Positions 14,802 to 23,186 of a stretch of 35,761 nucleotides of DNA are shown one piece after another. The notes beneath the pieces were generated by a model, which worked only from the letters and a program-made list of their open reading frames with translations, searched no databases and was not told the DNA's origin. Numbering within the stretch: the stretch's first letter is position 1; each line of letters starts with the position of its first letter. Source of the stretch: Alphaproteobacteria bacterium (GTDB lineage Bacteria > Pseudomonadota > Alphaproteobacteria > Rhodobacterales > Rhodobacteraceae); contig QOQE01000017.1 of NCBI GenBank assembly GCA_003331935.1, forward strand, positions 1 to 35,761, written 5' to 3'. The position numbers were made by a program, and so were the translations under genes.

Positions 14802-15722
14802 TCAATTCGATTTAGAAAACTTTGCTGTTTGGGAAAATTTATCTGTAGATACTTTATCTCTTTCATACAAGTCAATAAGGTGTGCAAGAACATTCCTTAT
14901 TGCTGCTGCTTTAAGCATGGGATTTAAATCAATATATACTTCGTCCACTATTTCGGATGGTGTTCTTGAGATTTTTGAAATAGAGCTCAATATCTGCTTT
15001 TCCCTATCTCGTCGATGCGCGATTTGTGCAAGTACCATTTGTTTTGGTTCTCTCAAGGATTTTCCATGCCCTGGGTAATAAATTTTTTCGTCTCTCTTTG
15101 AAAGCTTTTCTAACGATCCCATAAAAGAGCCTAGATCTCCATCTGGCGGCGAAATCAAAGTAGTAGCCCAACCCATTACATGATCGCCACTAAATAAGAT
15201 TTTCCTCTCTTTCAATGAGAAACAGATATGATTACTTAAATGACCAGGAGTGTGAACAACTTCAATACTATAATTATTTAATTTAAGTATCTGATTTTCA
15301 ACAACTTTTTCATCTAAAACTAGATATTTATCAATACCCTCCTCACCTCCTAAATCTAATGAGGACGATAGTTTCTTCATAAAACTTGTTCGCGCTTCGT
15401 CAGCAGACCCAAATCCAATTATTGAAGCTCCAGTCTCATCTTTCAAACGCCTAGAGAGTGGCGAATGGTCTAAATGCGAGTGCGTTAGAAGAATATCTGT
15501 TAATTTCCTTTTTCCAATATATTTCATTATAAAATTGAAATGCTGGGTATTGTCGGGTCCAGGATCAATAATTATCAAATTATCAGTACCCAATACGTAT
15601 GACCTGGTCCCTGTAAATGTCATCGGGCTAGCATTGTCTGCGGTTATCACCACCAGATCATCTTCAAGTTGTTCCGGCTTACCAATTATTGGATTATGTT
15701 TTGTATCAAAGCTTATGGCCAT
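14802..15722 (-). CDS. MBL-fold metallo-hydrolase (LACTB2-like)
   Basis: 306 residues of the metallo-beta-lactamase superfamily. The HxHxDH zinc motif is intact (HSHLDH, 81-86), followed by TPGHLSNH with the next histidine ligand, FSGDHVMGW with the bridging aspartate, and YPGHGKSL. The C-terminal about 60 residues (AAAIRNVLAHLIDLYER) form the small helical domain seen in LACTB2-type hydrolases. Members cleave thioesters, lactones or RNA; the substrate cannot be told. The ATG at 15720-15722 is the start, divergent from the histidine kinase gene with only 42 bases between. Downstream lie a perfect inverted repeat and tRNA-Asn. Confidence 0.88.
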   Translation of the reverse strand: MAISFDTKHNPIIGKPEQLEDDLVVITADNASPMTFTGTRSYVLGTDNLIIIDPGPDNTQHFNFIMKYIGKRKLTDILLTHSHLDHSPLSRRLKDETGASIIGFGSADEARTSFMKKLSSSLDLGGEEGIDKYLVLDEKVVENQILKLNNYSIEVVHTPGHLSNHICFSLKERKILFSGDHVMGWATTLISPPDGDLGSFMGSLEKLSKRDEKIYYPGHGKSLREPKQMVLAQIAHRRDREKQILSSISKISRTPSEIVDEVYIDLNPMLKAAAIRNVLAHLIDLYERDKVSTDKFSQTAKFSKSN

Positions 15723-15764
15723 ATTTTTAGATTACATTATAATCACTACAAAAATAGTAGAATT

Positions 15765-17093
15765 ATGAAATATTTTAAGCTGAAAAAATATCTACCTAGA
15801 AGCTTTTTCGGAAGAACCCTTCTCATTATCATTTTACCGATTATCGTTTTGGAAGCCATAGTAGGCTTTGCCTTTATACAAAGATACTTCGAACAAGTGA
15901 CAAATCAATTGGCAAAAAGCACTGTCTTACAAATGAATTACGTTCTAGATCGCTATGAAAACACTAACAGTGATGCTAAAGAATTTTTTTTAAAGGAAAT
16001 GGAGAAAAAATTCGATATAAAGTTAACAATAGTGCCCGAAAAAAGTAATATTGATTTTTTTCAAAAACACCCTTATGACTTCTCCGGTATAACCCTTATA
16101 AAAATTCTTAAAAATGATGTACCGAGCATTGAGCATATTGATCTCAAATCCAATGGCGTTGTAACAATATTCACGAGCCTTCCAAATAAATCTTACTTCA
16201 AATTTGAAATAGAGAGAGAAAGATTCACAGCATCAAACCCTCATCAGTTATTAGTCCTTATGGTACTATTAACCATTATACTTGGGTTTTTGTTGCTTAT
16301 GGTTCTTAGAAACCAAATTAAACCTATAAAAACTCTTGCATCCGTGGCGGAAGCTTTCGGGAAGGGGCAATCAGTTAGCTACAAGCCAACAGGATCAATA
16401 GAAATTAGGAAAGCTGGCTCAGCATTTCTAGAAATGAGGAAAAGACTTGAAAGACAAATTGAGCAACGGACTCAAATGCTATCCGGAGTAAGTCATGATC
16501 TTCGTACACCTCTTACGCGTCTTAAACTGGCTCTAGCACTTAAAGAAGACGATATCGAGACAAAAGAAATGTTGAAAGACATTCTAGTAATGCAAAACAT
16601 ACTTGATGAGTTTTTAGAGTTTTCTAAAAACCAGAAAACTGAAAAGGTGAAAGAAATTTCATTAATTGATCTTTATGAGTTTTTAAAAAACAACAATAAG
16701 AATTTAAAAGAAACTTTAATTTGGCAATTAAGCTCAAAAAACCATGAAAGAAAGGTACATTTGCGACCAAACAACTTATTAAGAGCCTTGAGTAATTTGA
16801 TAGAGAACGCAGTTTTCTATGGTTCACAAATAAAAATTTCAGTCATAGAGAAGAAAACTCGTTTACTTATTCACATTGAAGACGATGGGCCAGGGATTCC
16901 TCCAGAAAAAGTAAAAGATGCCGTAAAGCCATTTGTTCGCTTAGACAATTCCAGAAATTTAAATAAACCGCATGGAGTAGGACTCGGATTATCAATAGCA
17001 TCAGACCTAATAAAAATCCATGGTGGGAACCTAAATCTTAAAAAAAGCCAAGATCTTGGTGGATTAAAAGCGAGTCTTACATTACCACTGTGA
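15765..17093 (+). CDS. EnvZ-like membrane sensor histidine kinase
   Basis: From the ATG at 15765 the protein has 442 residues. An in-frame start 96 bases earlier would run into the divergent gene and add a poor leader, so it is rejected. Order of parts: membrane helix 1 (about 16-36), a periplasmic domain of about 120 residues, membrane helix 2 (about 160-180), a HAMP linker (RNQIKPIKTLASVAEAFGKG), the H-box GVSHDLRTPLTRLKL with phospho-accepting H244, then the ATPase N-box (NLIENAVFYG), G1 (EDDGPGIP) and G2 (GVGLGLSIA). The layout resembles EnvZ/RegB-type kinases of alphaproteobacteria. No response regulator gene is adjacent on either side. It converges on the SDR gene. Confidence 0.9.
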   Translation: MKYFKLKKYLPRSFFGRTLLIIILPIIVLEAIVGFAFIQRYFEQVTNQLAKSTVLQMNYVLDRYENTNSDAKEFFLKEMEKKFDIKLTIVPEKSNIDFFQKHPYDFSGITLIKILKNDVPSIEHIDLKSNGVVTIFTSLPNKSYFKFEIERERFTASNPHQLLVLMVLLTIILGFLLLMVLRNQIKPIKTLASVAEAFGKGQSVSYKPTGSIEIRKAGSAFLEMRKRLERQIEQRTQMLSGVSHDLRTPLTRLKLALALKEDDIETKEMLKDILVMQNILDEFLEFSKNQKTEKVKEISLIDLYEFLKNNNKNLKETLIWQLSSKNHERKVHLRPNNLLRALSNLIENAVFYGSQIKISVIEKKTRLLIHIEDDGPGIPPEKVKDAVKPFVRLDNSRNLNKPHGVGLGLSIASDLIKIHGGNLNLKKSQDLGGLKASLTLPL

Positions 17094-17112
17094 TTTTTTT
17101 ACTAAAGAAACT

Positions 17113-17910
17113 TCAACCTAGATTATGGCCTGCAGTTTTAACTATGCCTCCGTCTGAGGCTATGGTTTCACCCACGATATAGGCTCCAGCTTGTGAACAT
17201 AAAAATATTGCTAAGCCAGCGATATCTTCTGGCAGCCCCACCCTTTTTCGTGGATTTTTTCTAGCCGTTTCACTGTAATCATGATCAACAGCAGAGCCTA
17301 GCATTTGACTGGGATACGGACCGGGAGCTATGGCGTTTACAAGAATATTCTCTTTCACTAGCCTTGCTGCCATTACTCGAGTTAAATGATGCACCGCTGC
17401 CTTTGAGGTACTATATGAATAAGTCTCAAAAGCCGGAACATTCAATCCATCGATTGAACCAATATTTATAACACGTGAAGGGTTACTGTCAGAGGCTCTT
17501 ACTTTTAACATTTCCATTAGTTTTTGTGTCAAAAAGAAAAGCGACTTCACATTCAAATCCATAACTTTGTCCCAGCCAACTTCAGAAAATCTATCAAATG
17601 GCTCGCCCCAAGCAGCGCCTGCATTATTAATTAAGAAATCAATACCATCTTCTTTTTCTTTGATCTGTTTTAAAAAATAATCTATTCCGACTGAACTACT
17701 TAAGTCGCACGCAATGGGTATACATACACCGTTATACTTTTTTGTTAATTCCTCAGCCTTTTTAACTAATGGCCCTTCCTTTCGAGCGGTTATATATACT
17801 TTTACACCATTTGCTAAAAAGCCCGAAGAAATCATTTCACCGATCCCTCTGGAACCACCTGTTACTATTGCAACTTTTCCAGACACATTAAAAAGTTCAC
17901 TTATTTTCAT
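17113..17910 (-). CDS. SDR family NAD(P)-dependent oxidoreductase (RhlG-like)
   Basis: 265 residues from the ATG at 17908-17910, which has a CGGAG ribosome binding site eight bases upstream; an upstream GTG at 17917-17919 overlaps that site. A classical short-chain dehydrogenase: cofactor loop TGGSRGIG (17-24), NNAGAAWG (95-102), catalytic S152 (IGSIDG), Y166-x3-K170 (YSTSK), and PGPYPSQM after the active site. The sequence around the C-terminus resembles RhlG-type 3-ketoacyl reductases, but substrate prediction within SDRs is unreliable. It is co-directional with the small membrane protein gene upstream (79 bases), possibly with its own promoter. Confidence 0.88.
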   Translation of the reverse strand: MKISELFNVSGKVAIVTGGSRGIGEMISSGFLANGVKVYITARKEGPLVKKAEELTKKYNGVCIPIACDLSSSVGIDYFLKQIKEKEDGIDFLINNAGAAWGEPFDRFSEVGWDKVMDLNVKSLFFLTQKLMEMLKVRASDSNPSRVINIGSIDGLNVPAFETYSYSTSKAAVHHLTRVMAARLVKENILVNAIAPGPYPSQMLGSAVDHDYSETARKNPRKRVGLPEDIAGLAIFLCSQAGAYIVGETIASDGGIVKTAGHNLG

Positions 17911-17989
17911 GTCAACCACTCCGCTGTTTAATAACGCAATCGTATAAAAAGAGATTTAAAAAGTAAAATACTTAATATTAGTTATAATT

Positions 17990-18355
17990 TTAATCTACCT
18001 TAGTAGTCAAAAGATCCAACAGATCGTAGATTGCAAGCGATATTTCAGATTCAAGGGGTAAAGACAAGACGCCCATCACGCCATACCCTAGGCTCAGAGG
18101 TATCACATAAAAGCGGACCATATAAATAAACCAAGCTACATAGAGTGGGCGCAGTCGATGGACTAAAAAAGCTGGCGTTATAGGTTTAAACCAACGCATC
18201 AGAGGATCCGTAACCTTTACAAAGAATTTCATGAAAAAAAATGATGAATCTTCATTTAAAAATAAAGACATTCCAAACCGACCTACCAGTGTCCACATGA
18301 TTATCCCAAGCAAATAATCAATGGCAAGTATCCAGATGGGGAATGCTGAAATCAT
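17990..18355 (-). CDS. Small membrane protein, weakly YggT-like
   Basis: About 121 residues from the ATG at 18353-18355. A longer reading from an ATG at 18395-18397 (135 residues) would place its first codons inside a very strong RNA hairpin (18368-18396) and lacks a ribosome binding site, so I prefer the inner start. Two or three hydrophobic segments are visible, with a central conserved-looking stretch TDPLMRWFKPITPAF followed by RLRPLYVAWFIYMVR. The arrangement recalls YggT family proteins, but the match is weak. It follows the sodium symporter gene in the same direction and may be co-transcribed. Function unknown. Confidence 0.65.
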   Translation of the reverse strand: MISAFPIWILAIDYLLGIIMWTLVGRFGMSLFLNEDSSFFFMKFFVKVTDPLMRWFKPITPAFLVHRLRPLYVAWFIYMVRFYVIPLSLGYGVMGVLSLPLESEISLAIYDLLDLLTTKVD

Positions 18356-18367
18356 CTTATTCGATAG

Positions 18368-18396
18368 TGATGGCGCATGGAAACCATGCGCCACCA
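18368..18396 (-). terminator. Strong hairpin at the 3' end of the symporter gene (partial terminator or mRNA-stabilising element)
   Basis: A ten-base perfect stem (TGGCGCATGG/CCATGCGCCA) around a three-base TTT loop extends to 13 pairs with one G-U. It begins 14 bases past the symporter stop. There is no T-run after it on the minus strand, so it is more likely an mRNA 3'-end stabiliser or attenuator between the symporter and the downstream membrane-protein gene than a full terminator. Confidence 0.6.
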
Positions 18397-18409
18397 TAAG
18401 TTCATAAAT

Positions 18410-20245
18410 TTAATGGTCAGCTGCAAGTACCGCTTTACCTTTGGGTACTCTTATTGCATCAACCATATCTTGCGTTTCTTTATCTGGTTCTTCAGTCATT
18501 AACGAAACAACAACCATAAGTATCAGGCTGACTGGCATACCAATCATACCAAATCTAAGGCCATCAATACCATACCATGGTGTCATACCACCAAATTGAA
18601 CCATATACAGATACCAGAAACCAACGCCGAAACCGCCAATCATACCGGCAACAGCTCCTGCTTTATTTGCTCTCTTCCACCAAACTCCTAGAACAAGAGG
18701 GAAGAAAAGACCAGAGTTTGCGAAGCAAAATGCCCAAGCCACTGCACCTAAAATCGAAGTAAGTTTTAGTGAAGCAACGAAAGCTCCCGCCGCACCGATG
18801 AATAGTAGCAATACACGCGCAACTACGAGTCTTCTTGAGGTATCAGCTTTTGGATCAATGACTTTGTAGTACAAATCATGAGACAACGCGTTCGCAATAG
18901 CGAGCAAAAGGCCATCAGCAGTTGACATCGCCGCTGCGAGACCACCTGCAGCTACTAACCCAGAAATAACGTAAGGCAGACCAGCCATTTCAGGAGTTGC
19001 AAGAACAACTATATCCCCTCTCATGAAAAATTCATTGATCTGTAAAATTCCATCGCCATTTCCGTCCACTAACTTTAAGAAGCCTACGTTACTCCATTGC
19101 TGGATCCATTCAATGTTAGAAACCTCGGTTATAGACTTGCCTATGATACTTGTAGCAACAGTAGGATCTAACAAAGATAGCTTCGTAAATGTGGCCAATG
19201 CTGGCGCTGTAAGATACAGAAGACAAATGAACAGTAATGACCATCCCACCGATTGTCTAGCAGCCTTCACCGACGCTGTGGTGAAGTAGCGCATTAGCAC
19301 GTGAGGAAGTGAAGCAGTCCCCGCCATCATGCAGAGAACCAATGTAAAAAACTTCCAGTTTGCCATAGCGGTCGCGCTAGCATCATTAATTCCTACCTTC
19401 AGAGCGGCTAACTTTCCTGCTTCTGCTTGTGCTTCAGCAGTTGGAAGTAATTCTTTTACCCCCAACAAACCTTCTAGCTCTTGAACACGAGAAACAGCAT
19501 CAAACTGAGCAAAGTGAGGAATTAAACCATAACCAAGCTTGTTGGACATCCAGAAAACGGGAATCAGGTAAGCTATTATCAAAACGATATACTGCGCAAC
19601 CTGTGTCCACGTAACAGCTCTCATACCACCAAGCATGGAACAAAATAAAATCCCAGCGAGACCTATCCAAACACCCACTTCGAATGGGATTTGAAGTGCA
19701 CGAGAGGCAACTGTTCCAGTACCATTAATTTGAGCCGTAACGTATGTAAAAGACGCTACAACCAGAATGATGACGGCGCAAACTCTTGGGAGATTTCCAC
19801 CATATCTTGTACCAATGAAATCAGGAACTGTGTAACATCCAAATTTTCTTAAATACGGCGCTATCAAAGAGGCCACAAGAACGTAACCACCTGTCCAGCC
19901 AACCAGAAACCCCATATAAGGATATCCCTGGAGGTATATACCACCTGCCATAGCTATAAAAGAAGCTCCTGACATCCAATCAGCTGCTGTTGCCATACCA
20001 TTGTAAACAGCTGGAACTTCTCTTCCGGCTACATAATATTGGCTTGACTGCATCGTTCTAGATAAAACCCCAATCAAGGCATAAATAAGAACAGTAAAAG
20101 CAACAAATAACCAACCAATTATGGTATTTGAAACGCCAGCCACTTCCAGAATGGCCATCAAAATAACAAAACCTAAAAAGCCTAATGTGTAAATACCGTA
20201 GACCTTATTGAGGCTTGTTATAAAATTATCACCTAATCTTAACAT
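18410..20245 (-). CDS. Sodium:solute symporter, large subunit (SSS family, VC_2705-like)
   Basis: 611 residues with about 13 membrane segments of the sodium/solute symporter family. The segment AADWMSGASFIAMAGG and the helix AAGGLAAAMSTADGLLLAIANALSHD are typical of the acetate/actP-like branch. The pairing with an upstream DUF4212 gene marks the two-component VC_2705 subfamily. An insertion between helices holds DGNGDGILQINE (residues 394-405), a perfect match to the calcium-binding EF-hand loop pattern, placed by topology in the periplasm. The start is fixed by TGGAGG before the ATG at 20243-20245, and the gene begins 11 bases past the small subunit. A strong hairpin follows the stop. The substrate is probably a small carboxylate, but this is inferred from the family only. 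Confidence 0.93.
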   Translation of the reverse strand: MLRLGDNFITSLNKVYGIYTLGFLGFVILMAILEVAGVSNTIIGWLFVAFTVLIYALIGVLSRTMQSSQYYVAGREVPAVYNGMATAADWMSGASFIAMAGGIYLQGYPYMGFLVGWTGGYVLVASLIAPYLRKFGCYTVPDFIGTRYGGNLPRVCAVIILVVASFTYVTAQINGTGTVASRALQIPFEVGVWIGLAGILFCSMLGGMRAVTWTQVAQYIVLIIAYLIPVFWMSNKLGYGLIPHFAQFDAVSRVQELEGLLGVKELLPTAEAQAEAGKLAALKVGINDASATAMANWKFFTLVLCMMAGTASLPHVLMRYFTTASVKAARQSVGWSLLFICLLYLTAPALATFTKLSLLDPTVATSIIGKSITEVSNIEWIQQWSNVGFLKLVDGNGDGILQINEFFMRGDIVVLATPEMAGLPYVISGLVAAGGLAAAMSTADGLLLAIANALSHDLYYKVIDPKADTSRRLVVARVLLLFIGAAGAFVASLKLTSILGAVAWAFCFANSGLFFPLVLGVWWKRANKAGAVAGMIGGFGVGFWYLYMVQFGGMTPWYGIDGLRFGMIGMPVSLILMVVVSLMTEEPDKETQDMVDAIRVPKGKAVLAADH

Positions 20246-20256
20246 TCATTCCTCCA

Positions 20257-20496
20257 TTAATCATCTTCGCTGAAGCCAAATTCTTCATCGATTTTGTTTT
20301 GTCTGGAAGCAAACCAAAATGTAAGAATTACGAAAGCTAGCTGAGCGCCTTGACCTGCCATGTAGTATGCACCAGGAAAACTGCCGTTTAAGGAAGATCC
20401 AAAAAGGTGAATGATAAAAGCAAAGAAAGCCCAGATAATTAGCGTAATCCATAATAGACTTTTGGTTTTTCCCCAATGTTCAATTTGTTTGGACAT
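20257..20496 (-). CDS. DUF4212 small subunit of the sodium symporter
   Basis: 79 residues with two membrane helices. It begins HWGKTKSLLWITLIIW and ends with the charged tail RQNKIDEEFGFSEDD, the normal outline of the DUF4212 (sodium symporter small subunit) family. These proteins are always encoded next to an SSS-family large subunit and are thought to form part of the transporter. The ATG at 20494-20496 has an excellent AGGAGG ribosome binding site. It is the first gene of the operon; a repeat-rich control region lies 53-111 bases upstream. Confidence 0.93.
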   Translation of the reverse strand: MSKQIEHWGKTKSLLWITLIIWAFFAFIIHLFGSSLNGSFPGAYYMAGQGAQLAFVILTFWFASRQNKIDEEFGFSEDD

Positions 20497-20548
20497 ATCC
20501 CCTCCTAATAAATAAACATTTCAAACCTAGCAGTATTACGTGTAAAAT

Positions 20549-20607
20549 ATACAAAATGTTGACATCAAAAATATCGACATACAAAATGTGTAATCACATT
20601 TGTCAAC
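20549..20607. promoter_or_regulatory. Control region of the symporter operon with repeats, inverted repeats and TTGACA boxes
   Basis: ATACAAAATGT occurs twice exactly 30 bases apart (20549-20559 and 20579-20589). GTTGACA (20558-20564 region) and TGTCAAC (20601-20607) are inverted. On the minus strand TTGACA (plus 20601-20606) is followed by a 17-base spacer that is filled by the palindrome AATGTG-ATTA-CACATT (plus about 20585-20600), then TGTATG as a weak -10. The layout suggests a regulator site between the -35 and -10 of the symporter operon, with a leader of about 75 bases. The TTGACA on the plus strand could serve the divergent gene at 20728. Confidence 0.5.
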
Positions 20608-20727
20608 AAATCAAAAACTGCCCTTAGGTAAACCATTAAGTTAATTGAGATGAAATGTCAAACTAAATGAGAAAAATTTGATTAAAATAAAGTTTTCATT
20701 TTTTTTGAAATAGGCTTTTATTAAGCG

Positions 20728-21321
20728 ATGATTACAAAAATTTTAGAATATCTTGGCCTTAGACCTAAGCAACCATTGACTAAGCAAAGTGAACTGATTG
20801 AGTTCATGCACCGAAATGCGTCTTTTGTCTCGCAAGTCACTCTATTGACTTATATAAAAGCCAGGGCGGGCACGCAGTACCCAAAATTATTTGAAAATCC
20901 AGAGTATCTAAAGTCGATTGAGATAGCGAGAGGCCATCTGTACGCCTCATGTGTTGCTGATTTGGCTTTTTACGTAATAAATGAGCATTGCTTAAACGAT
21001 ATAGAAAAAAAAGCTATTCATATAATATTGTCAAATTTGGTTGATGAGGTTTTCTCTTTTGCTAAACGTGATGAAACCATTATCAAACAATCCGGTGAAA
21101 TGAAAAAGCAGTGTGAAAAAAACCTAAAGACCTTGAGGAGTGAAGCAATAGATCATAAATTATTCAAAATGAGTTCCGATACTTTTTTTAGATGGGCGCC
21201 GATGGCAGAAGAGTTTAAAAAAGATGATGAAGAAATAATGAGAAACTCAATTCACTTTAGATGGATTGAGGTTAGGAGAGAATTGCGGGAGAGAATTAGA
21301 CCAAGATTAATTTTCAATTAA
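20728..21321 (+). CDS. Conserved-looking soluble protein of unknown function
   Basis: 197 residues, almost all helical by eye, with no signal peptide or membrane segment. The region FVSQVTLLTYIKARAGTQYP and the following helix EIARGHLYASCVADLAFYV look like a family of hypothetical proteins common in alphaproteobacteria, although I cannot name it. Charged helices rich in Lys/Glu and a basic C-terminal tail (RRELRERIRPRL) follow. The ATG at 20728 is the first in frame. It is divergent from the symporter operon across about 230 bases and converges on the CAU tRNA gene eight bases past its stop. Confidence 0.75.
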   Translation: MITKILEYLGLRPKQPLTKQSELIEFMHRNASFVSQVTLLTYIKARAGTQYPKLFENPEYLKSIEIARGHLYASCVADLAFYVINEHCLNDIEKKAIHIILSNLVDEVFSFAKRDETIIKQSGEMKKQCEKNLKTLRSEAIDHKLFKMSSDTFFRWAPMAEEFKKDDEEIMRNSIHFRWIEVRRELRERIRPRLIFN

Positions 21322-21329
21322 CTTTTCTA

Positions 21330-21406
21330 TGGTAGGGGGTACAGGACTCGAACCTGTGACCAAAGCGTTATGAGCGCTCTGCTCTAACCAACTGAGCTAA
21401 CCCCCC
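21330..21406 (-). tRNA. tRNA with CAT anticodon (probably elongator tRNA-Met)
   Basis: A cloverleaf is readable on the minus strand: acceptor GGGGGGT/ACCCCCT (with a G1-U72 wobble), D arm GCTC/GAGC, anticodon arm GAGCG-CTCATAA-CGCTT, T arm ACAGG-TTCGAGT-CCTGT, discriminator A and encoded CCA. The anticodon is CAT. It lacks initiator features such as three G-C pairs in the anticodon stem. Elongator Met and lysidine-modified Ile2 cannot be separated with certainty; the GGTCACAGG variable/T region favours Met. Confidence 0.88.
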
Positions 21407-21430
21407 ACAAAGGTTTCACCTCTTATCTTC

Positions 21431-21457
21431 ATTAAATTTGATTGTTTAGCTTGTCAA
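21431..21457 (-). promoter_or_regulatory. Candidate promoter of the CAT-anticodon tRNA
   Basis: On the minus strand a perfect TTGACA (plus 21452-21457) is followed after 15 bases by TTTAAT (plus 21431-21436, five of six consensus), about 25 bases before the tRNA 5' end. The spacer is shorter than the usual 17 bases. Confidence 0.45.
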
Positions 21458-21526
21458 GGTCTAGAGTGTTTAATAGTTTAACGCAATAAGAGAATTATTT
21501 ATGAAATAGCTTCAAAGAGAAGACCT

Positions 21527-22558
21527 ATGGGTAAAAAAGAGAAATCAATCACTTACAAAGACACGGGTGTAGATATTCATTCTGGAAATGAATTTGTAAA
21601 AAAACTTTCGTCCATTGTAGACTCAACATTTGATAAAAATGTAATCAATGGTATTGGAGATTTTGCTGCTCTTTACTCGCTTGAAAACGAGCAACTTAGC
21701 AATCCCTTATTAGTATCTGCATGTGACGGTGTTGGAACAAAAATAAAACTAGCTATCGATACAAAAAACTATTCAGGCATTGGTCAAGATCTAGTCGCCA
21801 TGAATATAAACGACTTAATCTGCACAGGCGCTAAGCCCCTCTTTTTTCTTGATTATTTATCAATGTCTAAATTGAACATTGTGGAGCATTCAAAGGTTAT
21901 TGAGAGTATTGCATTAGCTTGCAAAAAAGCAAAAGTGTCTCTTATTGGCGGAGAGACGGCTGAGATGCCAGGTATTTACTCCAAAAATGACTTTGATTTA
22001 GCCGGGTTTGCAGTAGGTCTTGTTGATCGTTTAAAAAAATTGCCTAAAGAGATTAAACCTGGCGACTTGATTTATGGCCTACCGTCATCCGGCCCACATT
22101 CGAATGGATTTACGCTGATAAGAAAGCTATTAGAATTAGAATCTACAGATAAAGCAACTGATCTTAAGAAATCTTTAATAACCCCGACCAGATTATACTC
22201 AGATTTCGCTCAAGACCCAATCATATTGGAAATTTGCTCTGGATTTGCTCACATTACAGGTGGTGGCATACTAGACAATCTACCAAGAGTTTTCCCAAAA
22301 GGCCTTACTGCAAAAATGCAATTGAATTCATGGGATGTACCTAGCTCTTTAAGTTGGGCCATTAAAAAGGCTCGACTATCGCAACACCAAGCGTTGCAAA
22401 CATTTAATTGTGGCATAGGATTTATAGCAATCGTTCCTGCGAATAAGAGCGACGAGTTTGAAATTCAAAGTAAAAAAATCAATGAGCCCACAGTAAAAAT
22501 TGGGGAAATAATTCAAGGAAACCAACTAGAGTTCAAAGGCAGTTTAAATATTGACTAG
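21527..22558 (+). CDS. purM: Phosphoribosylformylglycinamidine cyclo-ligase (AIR synthetase)
   Basis: PurM closes the imidazole ring in step five of purine synthesis, turning FGAM into AIR with ATP in the cytoplasm. The 343-residue protein shows the family marks VSACDGVGTKIKLA, the MNINDLICTGAKPLFFLDY strand, GGETAEMPG, GLPSSGPHSNGFTLIR and ITGGGILDNLPR. Length is typical. The ATG at 21527 follows a purine-rich AGAGAAG site. It overlaps purN by eight bases, so the two are translated together, the usual purM-purN pairing. Confidence 0.96.
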   Translation: MGKKEKSITYKDTGVDIHSGNEFVKKLSSIVDSTFDKNVINGIGDFAALYSLENEQLSNPLLVSACDGVGTKIKLAIDTKNYSGIGQDLVAMNINDLICTGAKPLFFLDYLSMSKLNIVEHSKVIESIALACKKAKVSLIGGETAEMPGIYSKNDFDLAGFAVGLVDRLKKLPKEIKPGDLIYGLPSSGPHSNGFTLIRKLLELESTDKATDLKKSLITPTRLYSDFAQDPIILEICSGFAHITGGGILDNLPRVFPKGLTAKMQLNSWDVPSSLSWAIKKARLSQHQALQTFNCGIGFIAIVPANKSDEFEIQSKKINEPTVKIGEIIQGNQLEFKGSLNID

Positions 22559-23186
22559 TTTCTATAGAAAAAAAAATGTTGCTATTTTTATTTCAGGTAG
22601 AGGGTCAAACATGATGGCTCTTATCAAGGATATGCAAAACGAAAAGGAACACCCTGGTCATCCGAAATTGGTTGTCTCAAATAACATTAATGCAGAAGGA
22701 CTGGTTTTTGCAAAACAACACTCAATAGAAACATTCACCTTTAATGTAGAAAAAAATCAAGACATGTCAGTTTTTGAAGAGAAAACACTCCATATTCTTA
22801 AGAAAAAAAAAATTGACCTTGTCTGCCTCGCCGGTTTTATGAAAATTTTATCAGAAAATTTTATAAAATCGTTCTCTAAACCTATTCTCAATATACATCC
22901 CTCGCTTTTACCTTCCTTTCGAGGTTTAAATACTCACCAGAGAGCATTAAACGCTGGGTGCTTAATACATGGTGCAACAGTTCACCAGATAACAAAAGAC
23001 TTGGATAACGGGCCCATACTTGGACAGGTTATAATGAAAATAGCTGTGAAAACTACCGCAAAGAAGATGGAAAAGGATCTTCTACCCAAAGAACATCTTC
23101 TGTATAAAACAGTTTTGAGAGAGTTTCTTAAAGAAAAAGGTAGAAAAATATTGTTAATAGATCCCGAAGTAGAACCTCAAAACTGA
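22551..23186 (+). CDS. purN: Phosphoribosylglycinamide formyltransferase (GAR transformylase)
   Basis: PurN transfers a formyl group from 10-formyl-THF to GAR, step three of purine synthesis. In 211 residues the phosphate loop ISGRGSN, VVSNN, and the catalytic trio N114/H116 (NIHPSLLP) and D152 (LDNGP) are all present. The start is a TTG at 22551 inside the end of purM. The only nearby ATG is out of frame, and the glycine loop needs this N-terminus, so a non-standard start is likely. Its 3' end overlaps the 3' end of the convergent ndk gene by ten bases. Confidence 0.94.
   Translation: MTSFYRKKNVAIFISGRGSNMMALIKDMQNEKEHPGHPKLVVSNNINAEGLVFAKQHSIETFTFNVEKNQDMSVFEEKTLHILKKKKIDLVCLAGFMKILSENFIKSFSKPILNIHPSLLPSFRGLNTHQRALNAGCLIHGATVHQITKDLDNGPILGQVIMKIAVKTTAKKMEKDLLPKEHLLYKTVLREFLKEKGRKILLIDPEVEPQN

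Noticed and set aside
22551-22600. Frameshift suspected at the purN start because no in-frame ATG exists
   Set aside because: A TTG in the right frame overlaps the purM stop and gives a normal N-terminus, so no frameshift is needed.
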